From Chloracidobacterium sp. (lineage in GTDB: Bacteria > Acidobacteriota > Blastocatellia > Pyrinomonadales > Pyrinomonadaceae), in the NCBI GenBank assembly GCA_016715795.1, contig JADJXP010000001.1:372001-436000 (forward strand): a stretch of 64,000 bases of DNA. The letters run 5' to 3'. How positions within the stretch are numbered: position 1 is the stretch's first letter; every line of letters begins with the position of its first letter. The notes beneath the pieces are model-generated. The model made no database searches. It worked only from the letters and a program-made list of their open reading frames with translations, and was not told the origin of the DNA. Positions 50,105 to 58,291 of the stretch are shown here, piece after piece. The translations under genes and the position numbers were made by a program.

Positions 50105-50971
50105 CTATTGAGCCGAGCCGGGGAGCATGTCGAAGCCTGAGCCTTTGTGACAGCGGGCGCAGCTTGAGAAGTTCATCGGATCGTTACCTGAGAACGCTCG
50201 CGAGCCATCGTGACACGTCGCGCAGCTATTTGGAGCTCCGTTGTGCTCCTGAGCCACAATGCTTGTAACTTGCCGACCCTGCGGACCCGGCCTGACCGAG
50301 TGGCAATCGCCACAGCCGACGCCGGCGTGGTCTCCGTGAGTGAAGACAGCCCGAAACACGTATCTTGATTGAGGCGTTCGGCTATATGGGGCAAGCTCGT
50401 GGCAGACGTTGCAGGTGCCGATCTTGCTCTCGGGCGTGTGGCACGAGAAGCAGTTGTTGTGGGCCTGAATGCTCGCCGGGATCGACTTGCCCGCACCGGC
50501 CGGTGCGTGGCAATGCGCACAGCCCGCCTCCGGACGGCCCGTTCCGTTGTCGTGCGAGGTGTGCTCAAACTTCATATTAAAGCCCTCGCGGAACTTTGTC
50601 GGAAAGGTCTTCACCGTCGGCGGATCGGCGTCAAGCTTATCGTGACAGATCGCGCACATTGCCTGCTCAGGGCTAATGAACTGATTGAGGTGGCAGCCTA
50701 CGCATGAGTCATGCCCCGCAAACTCGAGTTCACGCTGTTTAGCCTCGCGGCGATGACACGACACGCACTCGAACTGTTTGTGTTCGTCGACCGCGTGCGA
50801 GAATTTATCAAAGGCAGATTCCGAGACGCGAGCAACTGGAGCGTCGGGCGTCTCCGATGACGTTATCGTCGGCGGCGTCCGGGCGGCCTGCTGTATGCAG
50901 CCGACCACGAGCAACGCGACCGAAATGGTCACAAGCAAGGCCTTTATCTTACGGATGCCTCGTGATCTCAT
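50105..50971 (-). CDS. Nonahaem c-type cytochrome lipoprotein
   Basis: 288 residues. Lipobox VALLVVGCIQQAA (Cys near 24) marks a lipid anchor; the mature part has nine CxxCH: CVSCH, CVGCH, CAICH, CAHCH, CFSCH, CNVCH, CGDCH, CATCH and CARCH, with many distal His (FSHAVDEH, FEHTSHD, FTHGDHAG). This is a compact multihaem electron carrier, probably at the periplasmic or outer-membrane face. It starts directly after the stop of the upstream cytochrome gene (TAG-ATG), so the two are coupled. Confidence 0.92.
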   Translation of the reverse strand: MRSRGIRKIKALLVTISVALLVVGCIQQAARTPPTITSSETPDAPVARVSESAFDKFSHAVDEHKQFECVSCHRREAKQRELEFAGHDSCVGCHLNQFISPEQAMCAICHDKLDADPPTVKTFPTKFREGFNMKFEHTSHDNGTGRPEAGCAHCHAPAGAGKSIPASIQAHNNCFSCHTPESKIGTCNVCHELAPYSRTPQSRYVFRAVFTHGDHAGVGCGDCHSVRPGPQGRQVTSIVAQEHNGAPNSCATCHDGSRAFSGNDPMNFSSCARCHKGSGFDMLPGSAQ

Positions 50972-51985
50972 CTATCGGGCCTTATGGCTCTCTGGTATCG
51001 GATATCGGCCGACTGCCGGAGCATGGCAATATACGCATTGAAAAACTGCCTGCTTTGCCGCAATGCTGGCATCACGCTTGCCCACCTCGTCGACGATGTC
51101 CTTGCCGTGGCAGGAACTCGTGCTGCAAGTTTGAAATGGCACGTCGGCATCCTTCATCTTGCTGACATCACTATTCTGAGTGATCCGAACGTGACAAACC
51201 GTGCAGTCTTTGTTCGCGTGATTCTTATCGGCGTGATTGAACTTGAGTGAATACCGCATTGTAACCGGCGACTCAAAATAGGGCGTCGTCAAGCTGTGGC
51301 AACCGGCACAATCGGTTTTCGTGGGCTTCACCCCCTGATAATGGCACGAGAAACAGGCCGCGTGAGATTCTGGATCGTTCTTGAAGAATTCCGCCCTAGG
51401 CTTGAAGCTATCCATCTCGGCATCTGCCAATGGCTGCATCGCGGTTGGGGCGCGCGGAGCGATTTTTGGTACGGCATCGGGCGTTTTGTGACAGATCGCA
51501 CAGTTGTTGAATTCCGGCTGGTCATCTGCCCTGAAGCTCGCCAAAACAAAGTGTGCCGCGGCATACCCAATATCGCGCCGCAGCCTAGCGATCAGATTCT
51601 GATGAACATCATGCGGAAAGATCGTCTTGAATTCCTCCGAACGCGACCGCACCGGAAAAGGAAATCTCGCCACACCTCGCGGCCCGGGCGACACATGGCA
51701 GCCGGCACAAAACGCCGGCCGATTCCCGACGAGCACGCTTCTCAGGCTATGACAGCTAAAACAGGCGGCGTGCCCCGGAAAGTCGGCAACATCTGGGAAT
51801 TTCCGAGCCGTCGGCCAATTTGCGGTCGGTACCTTATGGCATGATGAGCATGCCGTCTGCTTGTGTTTTGGCGTATTGTGCGAGAAATCGACCTTTCGCC
51901 GCTGCGCTGACGAGGGCATCATCAAGGCCGCCAAATAAGTTGCGGTGAGCAAAAGAAGTGTCGATGTCCTCACCAGTGTCTTCAC
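50972..51985 (-). CDS. Multihaem cytochrome c with one CxxxxCH site
   Basis: 337 residues with a signal peptide (MKTLVRTSTLLLLTATYLAA), eight CxxCH (CSSCH, CFSCH twice, CAGCH twice, CAICH, CTVCH, CVYCH), and one wide site TCSTSSCHGKD (four residues between the cysteines), so nine haems are possible. Start is GTG overlapping the previous stop (GTGA, 51982-51985). His-rich spacers (FSHNTPKHK, FPHDVHQN) give sixth ligands. Paired with the nonahaem lipoprotein. Confidence 0.9.
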   Translation of the reverse strand: MKTLVRTSTLLLLTATYLAALMMPSSAQRRKVDFSHNTPKHKQTACSSCHKVPTANWPTARKFPDVADFPGHAACFSCHSLRSVLVGNRPAFCAGCHVSPGPRGVARFPFPVRSRSEEFKTIFPHDVHQNLIARLRRDIGYAAAHFVLASFRADDQPEFNNCAICHKTPDAVPKIAPRAPTAMQPLADAEMDSFKPRAEFFKNDPESHAACFSCHYQGVKPTKTDCAGCHSLTTPYFESPVTMRYSLKFNHADKNHANKDCTVCHVRITQNSDVSKMKDADVPFQTCSTSSCHGKDIVDEVGKRDASIAAKQAVFQCVYCHAPAVGRYPIPESHKAR

Positions 51986-52764
51986 TTATCGGGGCAGCCC
52001 TCGCTGTTGCAAACCCTGAGTTCGCGAACAAAAACCTCGCAATTCTTCACAGTCTTATTCCCTTCAGGCACCGCCAGTCTTAGGCTCGCCGGTTTCTCAG
52101 TACCGATCTCGACCTCGCAGGCCCATAGATAGCTCTTGCCGCCAAACTCAATAGGAACGATGTTGGATACCAGAAAGGCCTCGCCCTTTTTCCCGGCCGA
52201 CGGCACCACCGGAATATCTAGAAAGATCGCCCGTACAGTGACGCTGTCGGTCATCGACGATTGAAGCGGCTTTGAACCGGCGAGCAGGCGCTCGGTGAGT
52301 CTGCGTCGTTCGATATAGAAACCGCTCACGAGTGCCGGGGGCATATTCGTCGTAATCCAGTCGCGTGCGATATCGGTGCGGCCATTGTATTGGGTCAACC
52401 CCTTTTGATACGCCGCCTTGAACTCGGGAATCCTATTGACCTCGTCACGTTCGACCGCACGGCAAAAGGGCGATTCGCAATTCTCGGCCTTGAGCCAGCA
52501 AACGAACTCGGGGCTTGCATTTGCGTCGCCGTAGTAACAATCTCGCGATCTGATCTCGGCTGTGCGAAGCCTGTCGATCAGATCCTTGTTTTCGTTCAGC
52601 CCGCCCTTTAGCAGGTAAAAGCGCTTTCGGGAAAGTTTCTCCTGTTTGCCATCTATCTTTACCCTGCCTGACAGTTCGAGCGAACCGAGGCCTTGGCCGC
52701 AAATACACACCGCCGACAGAGACACCACGAGAACGGCCAGTACTTTGCCGCGAATATCGAGCAT
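51982..52764 (-). CDS. Exported cysteine-rich protein of unknown function
   Basis: 260 residues: signal peptide (MLDIRGKVLAVLVVSLSAVC), then SLELSGRVKIDGKQEKLSRK, then a helical middle with several cysteines (CYYGDANASPEFVCWLKAEN) and a final beta-region with CEVFVRELRVCNSEGCPDK. No haem motif. It overlaps the downstream cytochrome start, so it is likely a partner or chaperone of the cytochromes. Family not recognised. Confidence 0.75.
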   Translation of the reverse strand: MLDIRGKVLAVLVVSLSAVCICGQGLGSLELSGRVKIDGKQEKLSRKRFYLLKGGLNENKDLIDRLRTAEIRSRDCYYGDANASPEFVCWLKAENCESPFCRAVERDEVNRIPEFKAAYQKGLTQYNGRTDIARDWITTNMPPALVSGFYIERRRLTERLLAGSKPLQSSMTDSVTVRAIFLDIPVVPSAGKKGEAFLVSNIVPIEFGGKSYLWACEVEIGTEKPASLRLAVPEGNKTVKNCEVFVRELRVCNSEGCPDK

Positions 52765-52770
52765 TCGGTA

Positions 52771-54429
52771 TCAATCGAGGAACGGACGCGCGGGAAACTT
52801 AAGGAACGGAAGCCGGACCCCGCGGACAAAAAACTTATCGGACCTCATGGCATCGGGCGGCGAAAAAAGACTTGCTCCACCGGCCGCGATGAGATCGTCC
52901 TGTTCGATACCGTCGCCGCTGACGCCGATTGCCCCCACGAGCGTCGAGCCCCGATAAAGCGGAATGCCGCCGGCGAATATTTGTAGGCCATTCTTGATTT
53001 CCGGGATCGTCGTGCACGGGCACGGAGCCACTAGCATCGTCCGCCTGGTATAGGCCGCGCCGCGACACACCGGCGGTGGCGAGGTCGTCAGGGCGGTGAG
53101 GACAAGATCGAGTTGAAGGCCGTTATTGAATGGACTCCAATCGGCAAGCGGTGTGCTGAAAGGCCCCGCAGACGTTCCATTGATACCATCAGGGAAGAGC
53201 GGCCGGTGTAGAAATCCGATGCCTCGATCGCTAAAGGCGATCGAGCCATTGAGCGCAAGGCCATCCGAGCTGGCCCTCGTGACATACGATCCAAATCCCG
53301 CAGCGGTCAGCTTTGCCCCGGCATCACTACGGGCGAAAAAGCCCGATGAACGCGCCTTCTGTACCGCAACATCAAGTCCAAAGACAGGTGCATCCGATTG
53401 CCGAAAAATACCAAGCACCTTGCCATCAACATCCGTTACCGCGATCGTCACTCGCGCATTGCTACCGATGGGCTGTCTGATCGCGCCTCGCGTCCGGTTT
53501 GCGAAATCCGCTGCCGCTCCAAGTATCTGGGTTACCTCGGCCGCCGACAGGGCCGAGCCCGCAACGATCGGGAACCGCGAACTGAACTGGCCGTTGACGC
53601 CATTCAAGACGCCCGGCACAAAATCGCTCGCCGGAGCTGCTATCACCGGACTGGTAACGCCACCGGGCAGACTACCAAAAGGAATGGTTGCAACATTCGG
53701 GGCACTCTCAACGTTTGCGAAAGGAAGTCGTATCCCCTCAACAAGGATATTGTCCGCCCGAATGAGCGCCGGCGTCTGAAAGCCCCGCGTCGCGGCAACT
53801 GCGATCAGTTCTTCATACGGCTGGTCGTCATCCGTAGGAATGCGGTCAACAGTGTAGATCCCATCGCCTTCGATCCCGACGCCGCCGACGGCAACACCAC
53901 TCTTGTAGATCGGCCGCCCGCCCGGGTCGCCGGACAGGCCAAGCGGCAAGCCCGCAATCGCAATATCCGAACACGGCAGGCTCGAGAACTGCACGCCGTA
54001 TAACGGGCCGCCCGGACGGTTGTTAATGCCCGGAGGGAAATGCTCCTGAATAATAAATGAAGCAGTGCGCGTGGAAAACGCGTTGCCACCCGACGACAGG
54101 ATCGCGGCCGTCCCGGCCTTTGAATGGGAGGCGGCAGACGAGGGTACCAATAAATTCTCAAGCCCCTGGCCCGACCGCCCGACGCTTCGGATCAGCGTAC
54201 TCGTCGCCGAACCTGTCATCGCAAAGGTTCCCAGCAGATTGCCTTCCTTGTCCGTTACGGAGACGGTGACGGGTCGATTGATCGATACTGCAGTCGATAC
54301 CGCCTGGGCTATGATCAACTGAACGTCAGCTACGGTCAGGGCCTGAGAGCTTGCCGACCGGGCCGAGCACAGAACCAGAACGAAAGCAGCAAACAACCCG
54401 CTTTTTTTCAGGCCCGACAGATTCTTCAT
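52771..54429 (-). CDS. Exported protein with two GlcG/HbpS-like domains
   Basis: 552 residues: signal peptide (about 1-28), then a first GlcG-type domain (LTVADVQLIIAQAVSTAVSI, VTVSVTDKEGNLLGTFAMTG; about 30-230) and a second (LSAAEVTQILGAAADFANRT, ARVTIAVTDVDGKVLGIFRQ; about 290-545). HbpS of Streptomyces, of this fold, binds haem and iron and senses redox stress. Here the pair leads a cytochrome operon, so a haem-binding or sensing role is plausible but not shown. Domain 2 ends in a GAIGVSGDGIEQDDLIAAGG pattern typical of the fold. Confidence 0.8.
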   Translation of the reverse strand: MKNLSGLKKSGLFAAFVLVLCSARSASSQALTVADVQLIIAQAVSTAVSINRPVTVSVTDKEGNLLGTFAMTGSATSTLIRSVGRSGQGLENLLVPSSAASHSKAGTAAILSSGGNAFSTRTASFIIQEHFPPGINNRPGGPLYGVQFSSLPCSDIAIAGLPLGLSGDPGGRPIYKSGVAVGGVGIEGDGIYTVDRIPTDDDQPYEELIAVAATRGFQTPALIRADNILVEGIRLPFANVESAPNVATIPFGSLPGGVTSPVIAAPASDFVPGVLNGVNGQFSSRFPIVAGSALSAAEVTQILGAAADFANRTRGAIRQPIGSNARVTIAVTDVDGKVLGIFRQSDAPVFGLDVAVQKARSSGFFARSDAGAKLTAAGFGSYVTRASSDGLALNGSIAFSDRGIGFLHRPLFPDGINGTSAGPFSTPLADWSPFNNGLQLDLVLTALTTSPPPVCRGAAYTRRTMLVAPCPCTTIPEIKNGLQIFAGGIPLYRGSTLVGAIGVSGDGIEQDDLIAAGGASLFSPPDAMRSDKFFVRGVRLPFLKFPARPFLD

Positions 54430-54440
54430 GATGTCTCTGG

Positions 54441-54469
54441 AATATGTTACAAAACGGCCGATTAGTCAA
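54441..54469 (-). promoter_or_regulatory. Possible promoter of the second cytochrome operon, beside the IS
   Basis: TTGACT, 17 bases, CATATT on the minus strand. The -35 begins at the target-duplication edge of the IS, so IS insertion left this promoter whole but cut off anything further upstream. Confidence 0.45.
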
Positions 54470-54485
54470 GCGCATTTTGGACCAT
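54469..54485. repeat. 17-bp target-site duplication, left copy
   Basis: AGCGCATTTTGGACCAT. An identical copy lies at 55858-55874. The two bound the insertion sequence exactly. Confidence 0.85.
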
Positions 54486-55857
54486 TGTAAGTAGCACATC
54501 ATATGTCCGGTAGTTGTAGCAGATGAAATGTCCGCTTTCTGCGGCGAGGGGTGAAAGAGAAGATAGCTTCAGGAAAAAGAAGCTATGGAAGAAAGCCCGG
54601 GCGTCGCGATGGAGAAGGCGATGACAAGACAGGAGATCATATTGCGAGCGTTTGCAAAGAAGATCAGTTGGATAGAGGCGGCAGAGATATTAGATATCAG
54701 TTGCCGGCATTTACGGAGGATACGGGAGAAGTATGAAGAGGTGGGGTATAGTGGCTGTTTGACAAGCGAGTAGGCAAAGCGAGTCCGAAGCGGATACCAG
54801 TTGAAGTGGTAGAGCAGGTGATGGGGCTTTATCGGGACAAGTATTTTGATCTGAATGTAAAGCACTATCACGAGAAGCTCGTCGAGGAGCACAAGATCGA
54901 GGTGAGCTACACATGGGTCAAGGGGGCTGCGAGGAGCGGGTCTGGTGGCGAAAGACGCTGTGCGAAAGAAGCACCGGAGAAAGCGGGACAGAAAGCCTCT
55001 AAAGGGGATCTTGCGATATCGACGGGTCACATCACCAGTGGTTTGGCGATGAGAGCTGGCACGATCTGATCGTGATACTCGATGACGCCACGGGCGAGAT
55101 CTATTATGCCGCTCTGGTCGATGCGGAATCGACTTCGACGATCATGAGGGCGATCAGGCAAGTTGTTGAAAAAGAAGGCGTTTTCTGCAGTCTCTACTCT
55201 GATCGTGCAAGTCATTTCTGGCTGACGCCAAAGGCGGGAGAACCGGTGGATAAACAAACACTCACGCAGGTCGGACGTGCACTGCGCGAGCTCGGGATCA
55301 CAATGATCCCGGCTTACTCGCCGCAGGCACGAGGGCGCAGCGAACGCAGCTTCAAGACGTGGCAGGGGCGTCTTCCGCAGGAACTGAGGCTTCGAGGGAT
55401 ATCAACGCCTGAGGAGGCAAACAGATTCTTGAAAAGAAGCTATATTCGCGAGTTCAACCGAAAGTTCACCGTCGTGGCCGCCGAGCCTGGTGCTTCGGCT
55501 TTTGTGCCATGTTTGAGGGACGATCTCGACCGTGTTTTCTCGATCCAGACCGAGAGGACCGTTAATCGAGACAACACCGTCAAATATCGTAACTTGGTGC
55601 TCCAGATCGACCGCCAAATATGGCGCTCCTCCCTCGACGGCTGCCGCGTCACTGTATATCAGCACTTGGACGGCTTCATCTCGATCGGCTACGGGCCCAG
55701 GCAGATCGGCCGATATTCAGCCGATGGAAAACCATCTGCCCGAGGTGAGCGGCTCAGACGGCCCGTTGCAGGAAACGGGCGCGCCCCTTTCCTGCAACAA
55801 ACACAAACCGGACATTTGATGTGCTAACAAAACCGGACATCTTCATTTGCTATCAAC
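54486..55857. mobile_element. ISNCY-type (IS1202-like) insertion sequence, decayed
   Basis: 1372 bp between exact 17-bp direct repeats. Each end carries two spaced motifs of the type TAGCA-CATCA-ATGTCCGG (left: GTAGCACATCATATGTCCGG; right end inverted), presumably transposase-binding sites. The transposase frame is broken by several shifts. Long target duplications have been described for IS1202-related elements of ISNCY type, which fits. It lies between the second cytochrome operon and the LysW-like gene. Confidence 0.85.
54585..55827 (+). pseudogene. ISNCY-type transposase, multiply frameshifted
   Basis: Consecutive segments in different frames read as one transposase: an HTH (SWIEAAEILDISCRHLRRIR), a middle part (VEVVEQVMGLYRDKYFDLNV), RKKHRRKRDRKPLKG in another frame, IDGSHHQWFGDESWHDLIVI with the first catalytic Asp, SLYSDRASHFWLTP with the second, and GRALRELGITMIPAYSPQARGRSERSF with the Glu. 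Frame changes fall near 54768, 54925 and 55015, so at least three indels separate the pieces. It cannot move on its own. Confidence 0.9.
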
Positions 55858-55874
55858 AGCGCATTTTGGACCAT
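55858..55874. repeat. 17-bp target-site duplication, right copy
   Basis: Identical to 54469-54485. Confidence 0.85.
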
Positions 55875-55878
55875 GCGG

Positions 55879-56094
55879 TTAGTATCGCCCGTCATCAAAA
55901 TCGTAGGAATCAAATCCGTCAGACTCTGGCATCTCGCTCTCATCATCCTCAGTACGCAGGTCGAGCTCGATCGGATCGAGTCCGGCCACGACCAGTCCGG
56001 CACCGCATTCTTCGCAGGCAACGTGGTCTCCTTGCTCCGTTTCCGCATCGACATAGACCTCTTCGCTGCACTCGGGACAAATGGATGTGGGCAT
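55879..56094 (-). CDS. LysW-like small zinc-ribbon protein without the EDWGE end
   Basis: 71 residues. The fold matches LysW/ArgW, the amino-group carrier in some lysine and arginine pathways: ICPECSEEVYVDAETEQGDH, VACEECGAGLVVAGLDPIEL (two CxxC pairs). The canonical carrier ends in EDWGE, whose terminal Glu is the attachment site; here the end is SDGFDSYDFDDGRY, which lacks it. No lysX or argX-type ligase is near. It may do something else. GGAGG before ATG. The IS insertion is 5 bases past its stop. Confidence 0.75.
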   Translation of the reverse strand: MPTSICPECSEEVYVDAETEQGDHVACEECGAGLVVAGLDPIELDLRTEDDESEMPESDGFDSYDFDDGRY

Positions 56095-56299
56095 ACAAAC
56101 CTCCGGAATGATCTCGTAATCAATCTAACTTGAATCCTCACAATTTAGCAAGATTTGATTAGCGGGAAAGGGGCGTTGAAAAAAACATAGACAATGCCAA
56201 CATTGTTGATATATTATTAATTCGTGGTCTCTCACTTACCACGCGCTCCTCATTTCGTTTCGATCGTTTCGCCCACGCTTTGCTTAACGGCCTCGCCTT

Positions 56300-57520
56300 A
56301 TGGATTCGAAGATCGGCCTGATCATCCAGATCGCAGGCGTCGCAATGATCACATTGCTGACGCTGTTTCTTAGACGTTCAATAAATGTTGCTGCCCTGCG
56401 CCACTGGACGAACGCGTGGCTGTTTCTGTCGTTCGCCCTGTTTTGTCTCAGGCTGGCATTCAGCTATGAGGAGTATTCGACACAGCTCTTTAGCTTCTAT
56501 TTTCTCACCGAGTACCTGTTTGGGTTCCTGTTGATAATGGGCTGCCGGAGCCTGTCGGATGGCTGGCAGATGAAGATACGCCAGGAACTGATCGTTCTGC
56601 CGCTGATCATCGTCGCGTTTGGACTGCCATTCCTGGGCGACGATTTCAATCTTGTCTTCAACATCCATTCCTTGACGCTTTCGGGCTTTTTTGCAATCGC
56701 TTTTACCTCGCTTTGGCGTGCCAAGATTCGCACCTTCGGCTGGCGAGTGATGCTGGTCGCGTTGGCGTTGCTCTTTGTCGATTTTCTGCAGTATTTCGTA
56801 GTCTTCTCGATCCGACAGTACATGGTGCTCGAGTTTGACTATCTGCAATACAATTCCGTGATCGACCTCGTGCTGCAGATTCTACTCGGATTTGGCATGG
56901 TGATCGTCCTGCTGGAGCAGGTTCTTACGGATGCAAAGGTCGCGAACGAGAAGCTGCAGAAGGCCCACGAAAAACTCGAAGAGCTCGCTCACATCGACCC
57001 GCTCACTACGGCCCTCAATCGCCATGCGTTCCACGGTTATCTAAAGCGTCGGGGCAACGAAGGCCAACCTGTTTCCGGCTGTGTCGGCTTCTTTGACATC
57101 GACGACCTCAAAACGGTCAATGACGTTTACGGCCACGCGATCGGCGACATCGTGATCCGCACCGTGGTGAGGGCTATACGCGAGGTCATTCGTGCGGAAG
57201 ACCTGATATTTCGGTGGGGCGGAGACGAATTCTTCGTGATCATGATCAGCCTCGATGCCGCGTCGGCGGGCCGGCGGATGAAGCGCCTCGAAACACTGCT
57301 CGCCGATGTCCGAATCGAAGGCGTCAGCCGATCGTTCAACGTAGGCGTCTCACACGCATTTGAGGATTTCCAAGGCCTGAATGATCTTGAATCAGCGATC
57401 CAAAAGGCGGATGAAGGAATGTACAAGCAAAAGCAGGTCCGCAAAGGCTATATTATTGATGACGCCGATTTCCACCTTGAGGGCTTAGGCGAACCGGTAA
57501 CACTCGTCGAACGGCGTTAG
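56300..57520 (+). CDS. Membrane GGDEF diguanylate cyclase
   Basis: 406 residues: seven or so hydrophobic helices in the first 215 residues, a short coiled coil (VANEKLQKAHEKLEELAHID), then a GGDEF domain (about 230-385) with the active-site RWGGDEFFVIM near 305 and the DPLTTALNRHAF start. The metal and GTP ligands are intact. An inhibitory RxxD I-site five residues before GGDEF is not found (sequence there is REVIRAEDLIF, with RAED seven residues ahead). Output c-di-GMP could reach the PilB MshEN domain. No EAL domain is present. Confidence 0.9.
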   Translation: MDSKIGLIIQIAGVAMITLLTLFLRRSINVAALRHWTNAWLFLSFALFCLRLAFSYEEYSTQLFSFYFLTEYLFGFLLIMGCRSLSDGWQMKIRQELIVLPLIIVAFGLPFLGDDFNLVFNIHSLTLSGFFAIAFTSLWRAKIRTFGWRVMLVALALLFVDFLQYFVVFSIRQYMVLEFDYLQYNSVIDLVLQILLGFGMVIVLLEQVLTDAKVANEKLQKAHEKLEELAHIDPLTTALNRHAFHGYLKRRGNEGQPVSGCVGFFDIDDLKTVNDVYGHAIGDIVIRTVVRAIREVIRAEDLIFRWGGDEFFVIMISLDAASAGRRMKRLETLLADVRIEGVSRSFNVGVSHAFEDFQGLNDLESAIQKADEGMYKQKQVRKGYIIDDADFHLEGLGEPVTLVERR

Positions 57521-57575
57521 TCACAACAAACTTCAGCGTCGGGCCGCGGCAAGGTGTTCCGCGGCCCTTGGCTTT

Positions 57576-58241
57576 TTACAGCTTGTCGTTAAAGAACCCA
57601 ACTGCGATTGCCCACGCATCACGAGCGGCGTCGGCGTCATAGACCTCGGGCCGCGTATCGTTGAAGAATGCGTGGTCGGCGTCGTATTTGACCGAGCGGA
57701 TGGGCAGTTCAAACCGTTCGGCGGCGTCCACTAATCCCGCGACCTTCTCAGGCGTGATCCATTGGTCGCGTGTGCCTGAGATAAAGATCGTCGGCACCGT
57801 CAGCCGTTGCAGGACATCGTCGTCCGGAATGTCGCCATAAAACGCGACGGCCGCGCTGATGCCCTCCAGCTCGCACGCCGAGCGCAGGGCAAACGTGCCG
57901 CCCATGCAGTAGCCCGTGATGCCAAAGTGCGAGATGTCGAGGCTCAGACGCGCCGCGTCGATCGCGTTCCCGATCGTATCCAGCCCATCCTCGATCTGCA
58001 GGCCGTGCATCATCGCGGACGCCTCAGACGCATCGGTGGCGACCTTTCCGCGATACAGGTCCGGAGCAATTGCCACAAAACCTTCGTCCGCATAGCGCCC
58101 CGCAATGTCCCGGATATGATCGTTCAGTCCCCACCATTCCTGAATGACGAGTATTGCCCGATTGCCGCCCGCGTCAGGCATGGCAACATACGCCGTCGTC
58201 GGCCCGTTAGCGGTCTCAAATGAAAGTGTCTCTGTTCTCAT
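57576..58241 (-). CDS. Dienelactone hydrolase family protein
   Basis: 221 residues from ATG 58241. Alpha/beta hydrolase with the DLH pattern: EWWGLNDHIRDIAGRYADEG, the cysteine nucleophile in FGITGYCMGGTFALRS (about 110), Asp in SGTRDQWITPE, and His in DADHAFFNDTRPE. Family length is about 230. The true substrate is not known; many are general esterases. TATAAT lies only 6 bases before ATG, so this mRNA is probably leaderless. Confidence 0.9.
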   Translation of the reverse strand: MRTETLSFETANGPTTAYVAMPDAGGNRAILVIQEWWGLNDHIRDIAGRYADEGFVAIAPDLYRGKVATDASEASAMMHGLQIEDGLDTIGNAIDAARLSLDISHFGITGYCMGGTFALRSACELEGISAAVAFYGDIPDDDVLQRLTVPTIFISGTRDQWITPEKVAGLVDAAERFELPIRSVKYDADHAFFNDTRPEVYDADAARDAWAIAVGFFNDKL

Positions 58242-58247
58242 AGCGAG

Positions 58248-58253
58248 ATTATA
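58248..58253 (-). promoter_or_regulatory. -10 box that implies a leaderless transcript
   Basis: Perfect TATAAT on the minus strand, six bases before the A of the start codon. Transcription normally begins 6-7 bases past the -10, i.e. at the ATG. No clear -35 at 17 bp. Confidence 0.6.
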
Positions 58254-58291
58254 CAATAATGCCCTATGGCAAGCGTCGCCACGTTTCGCCC

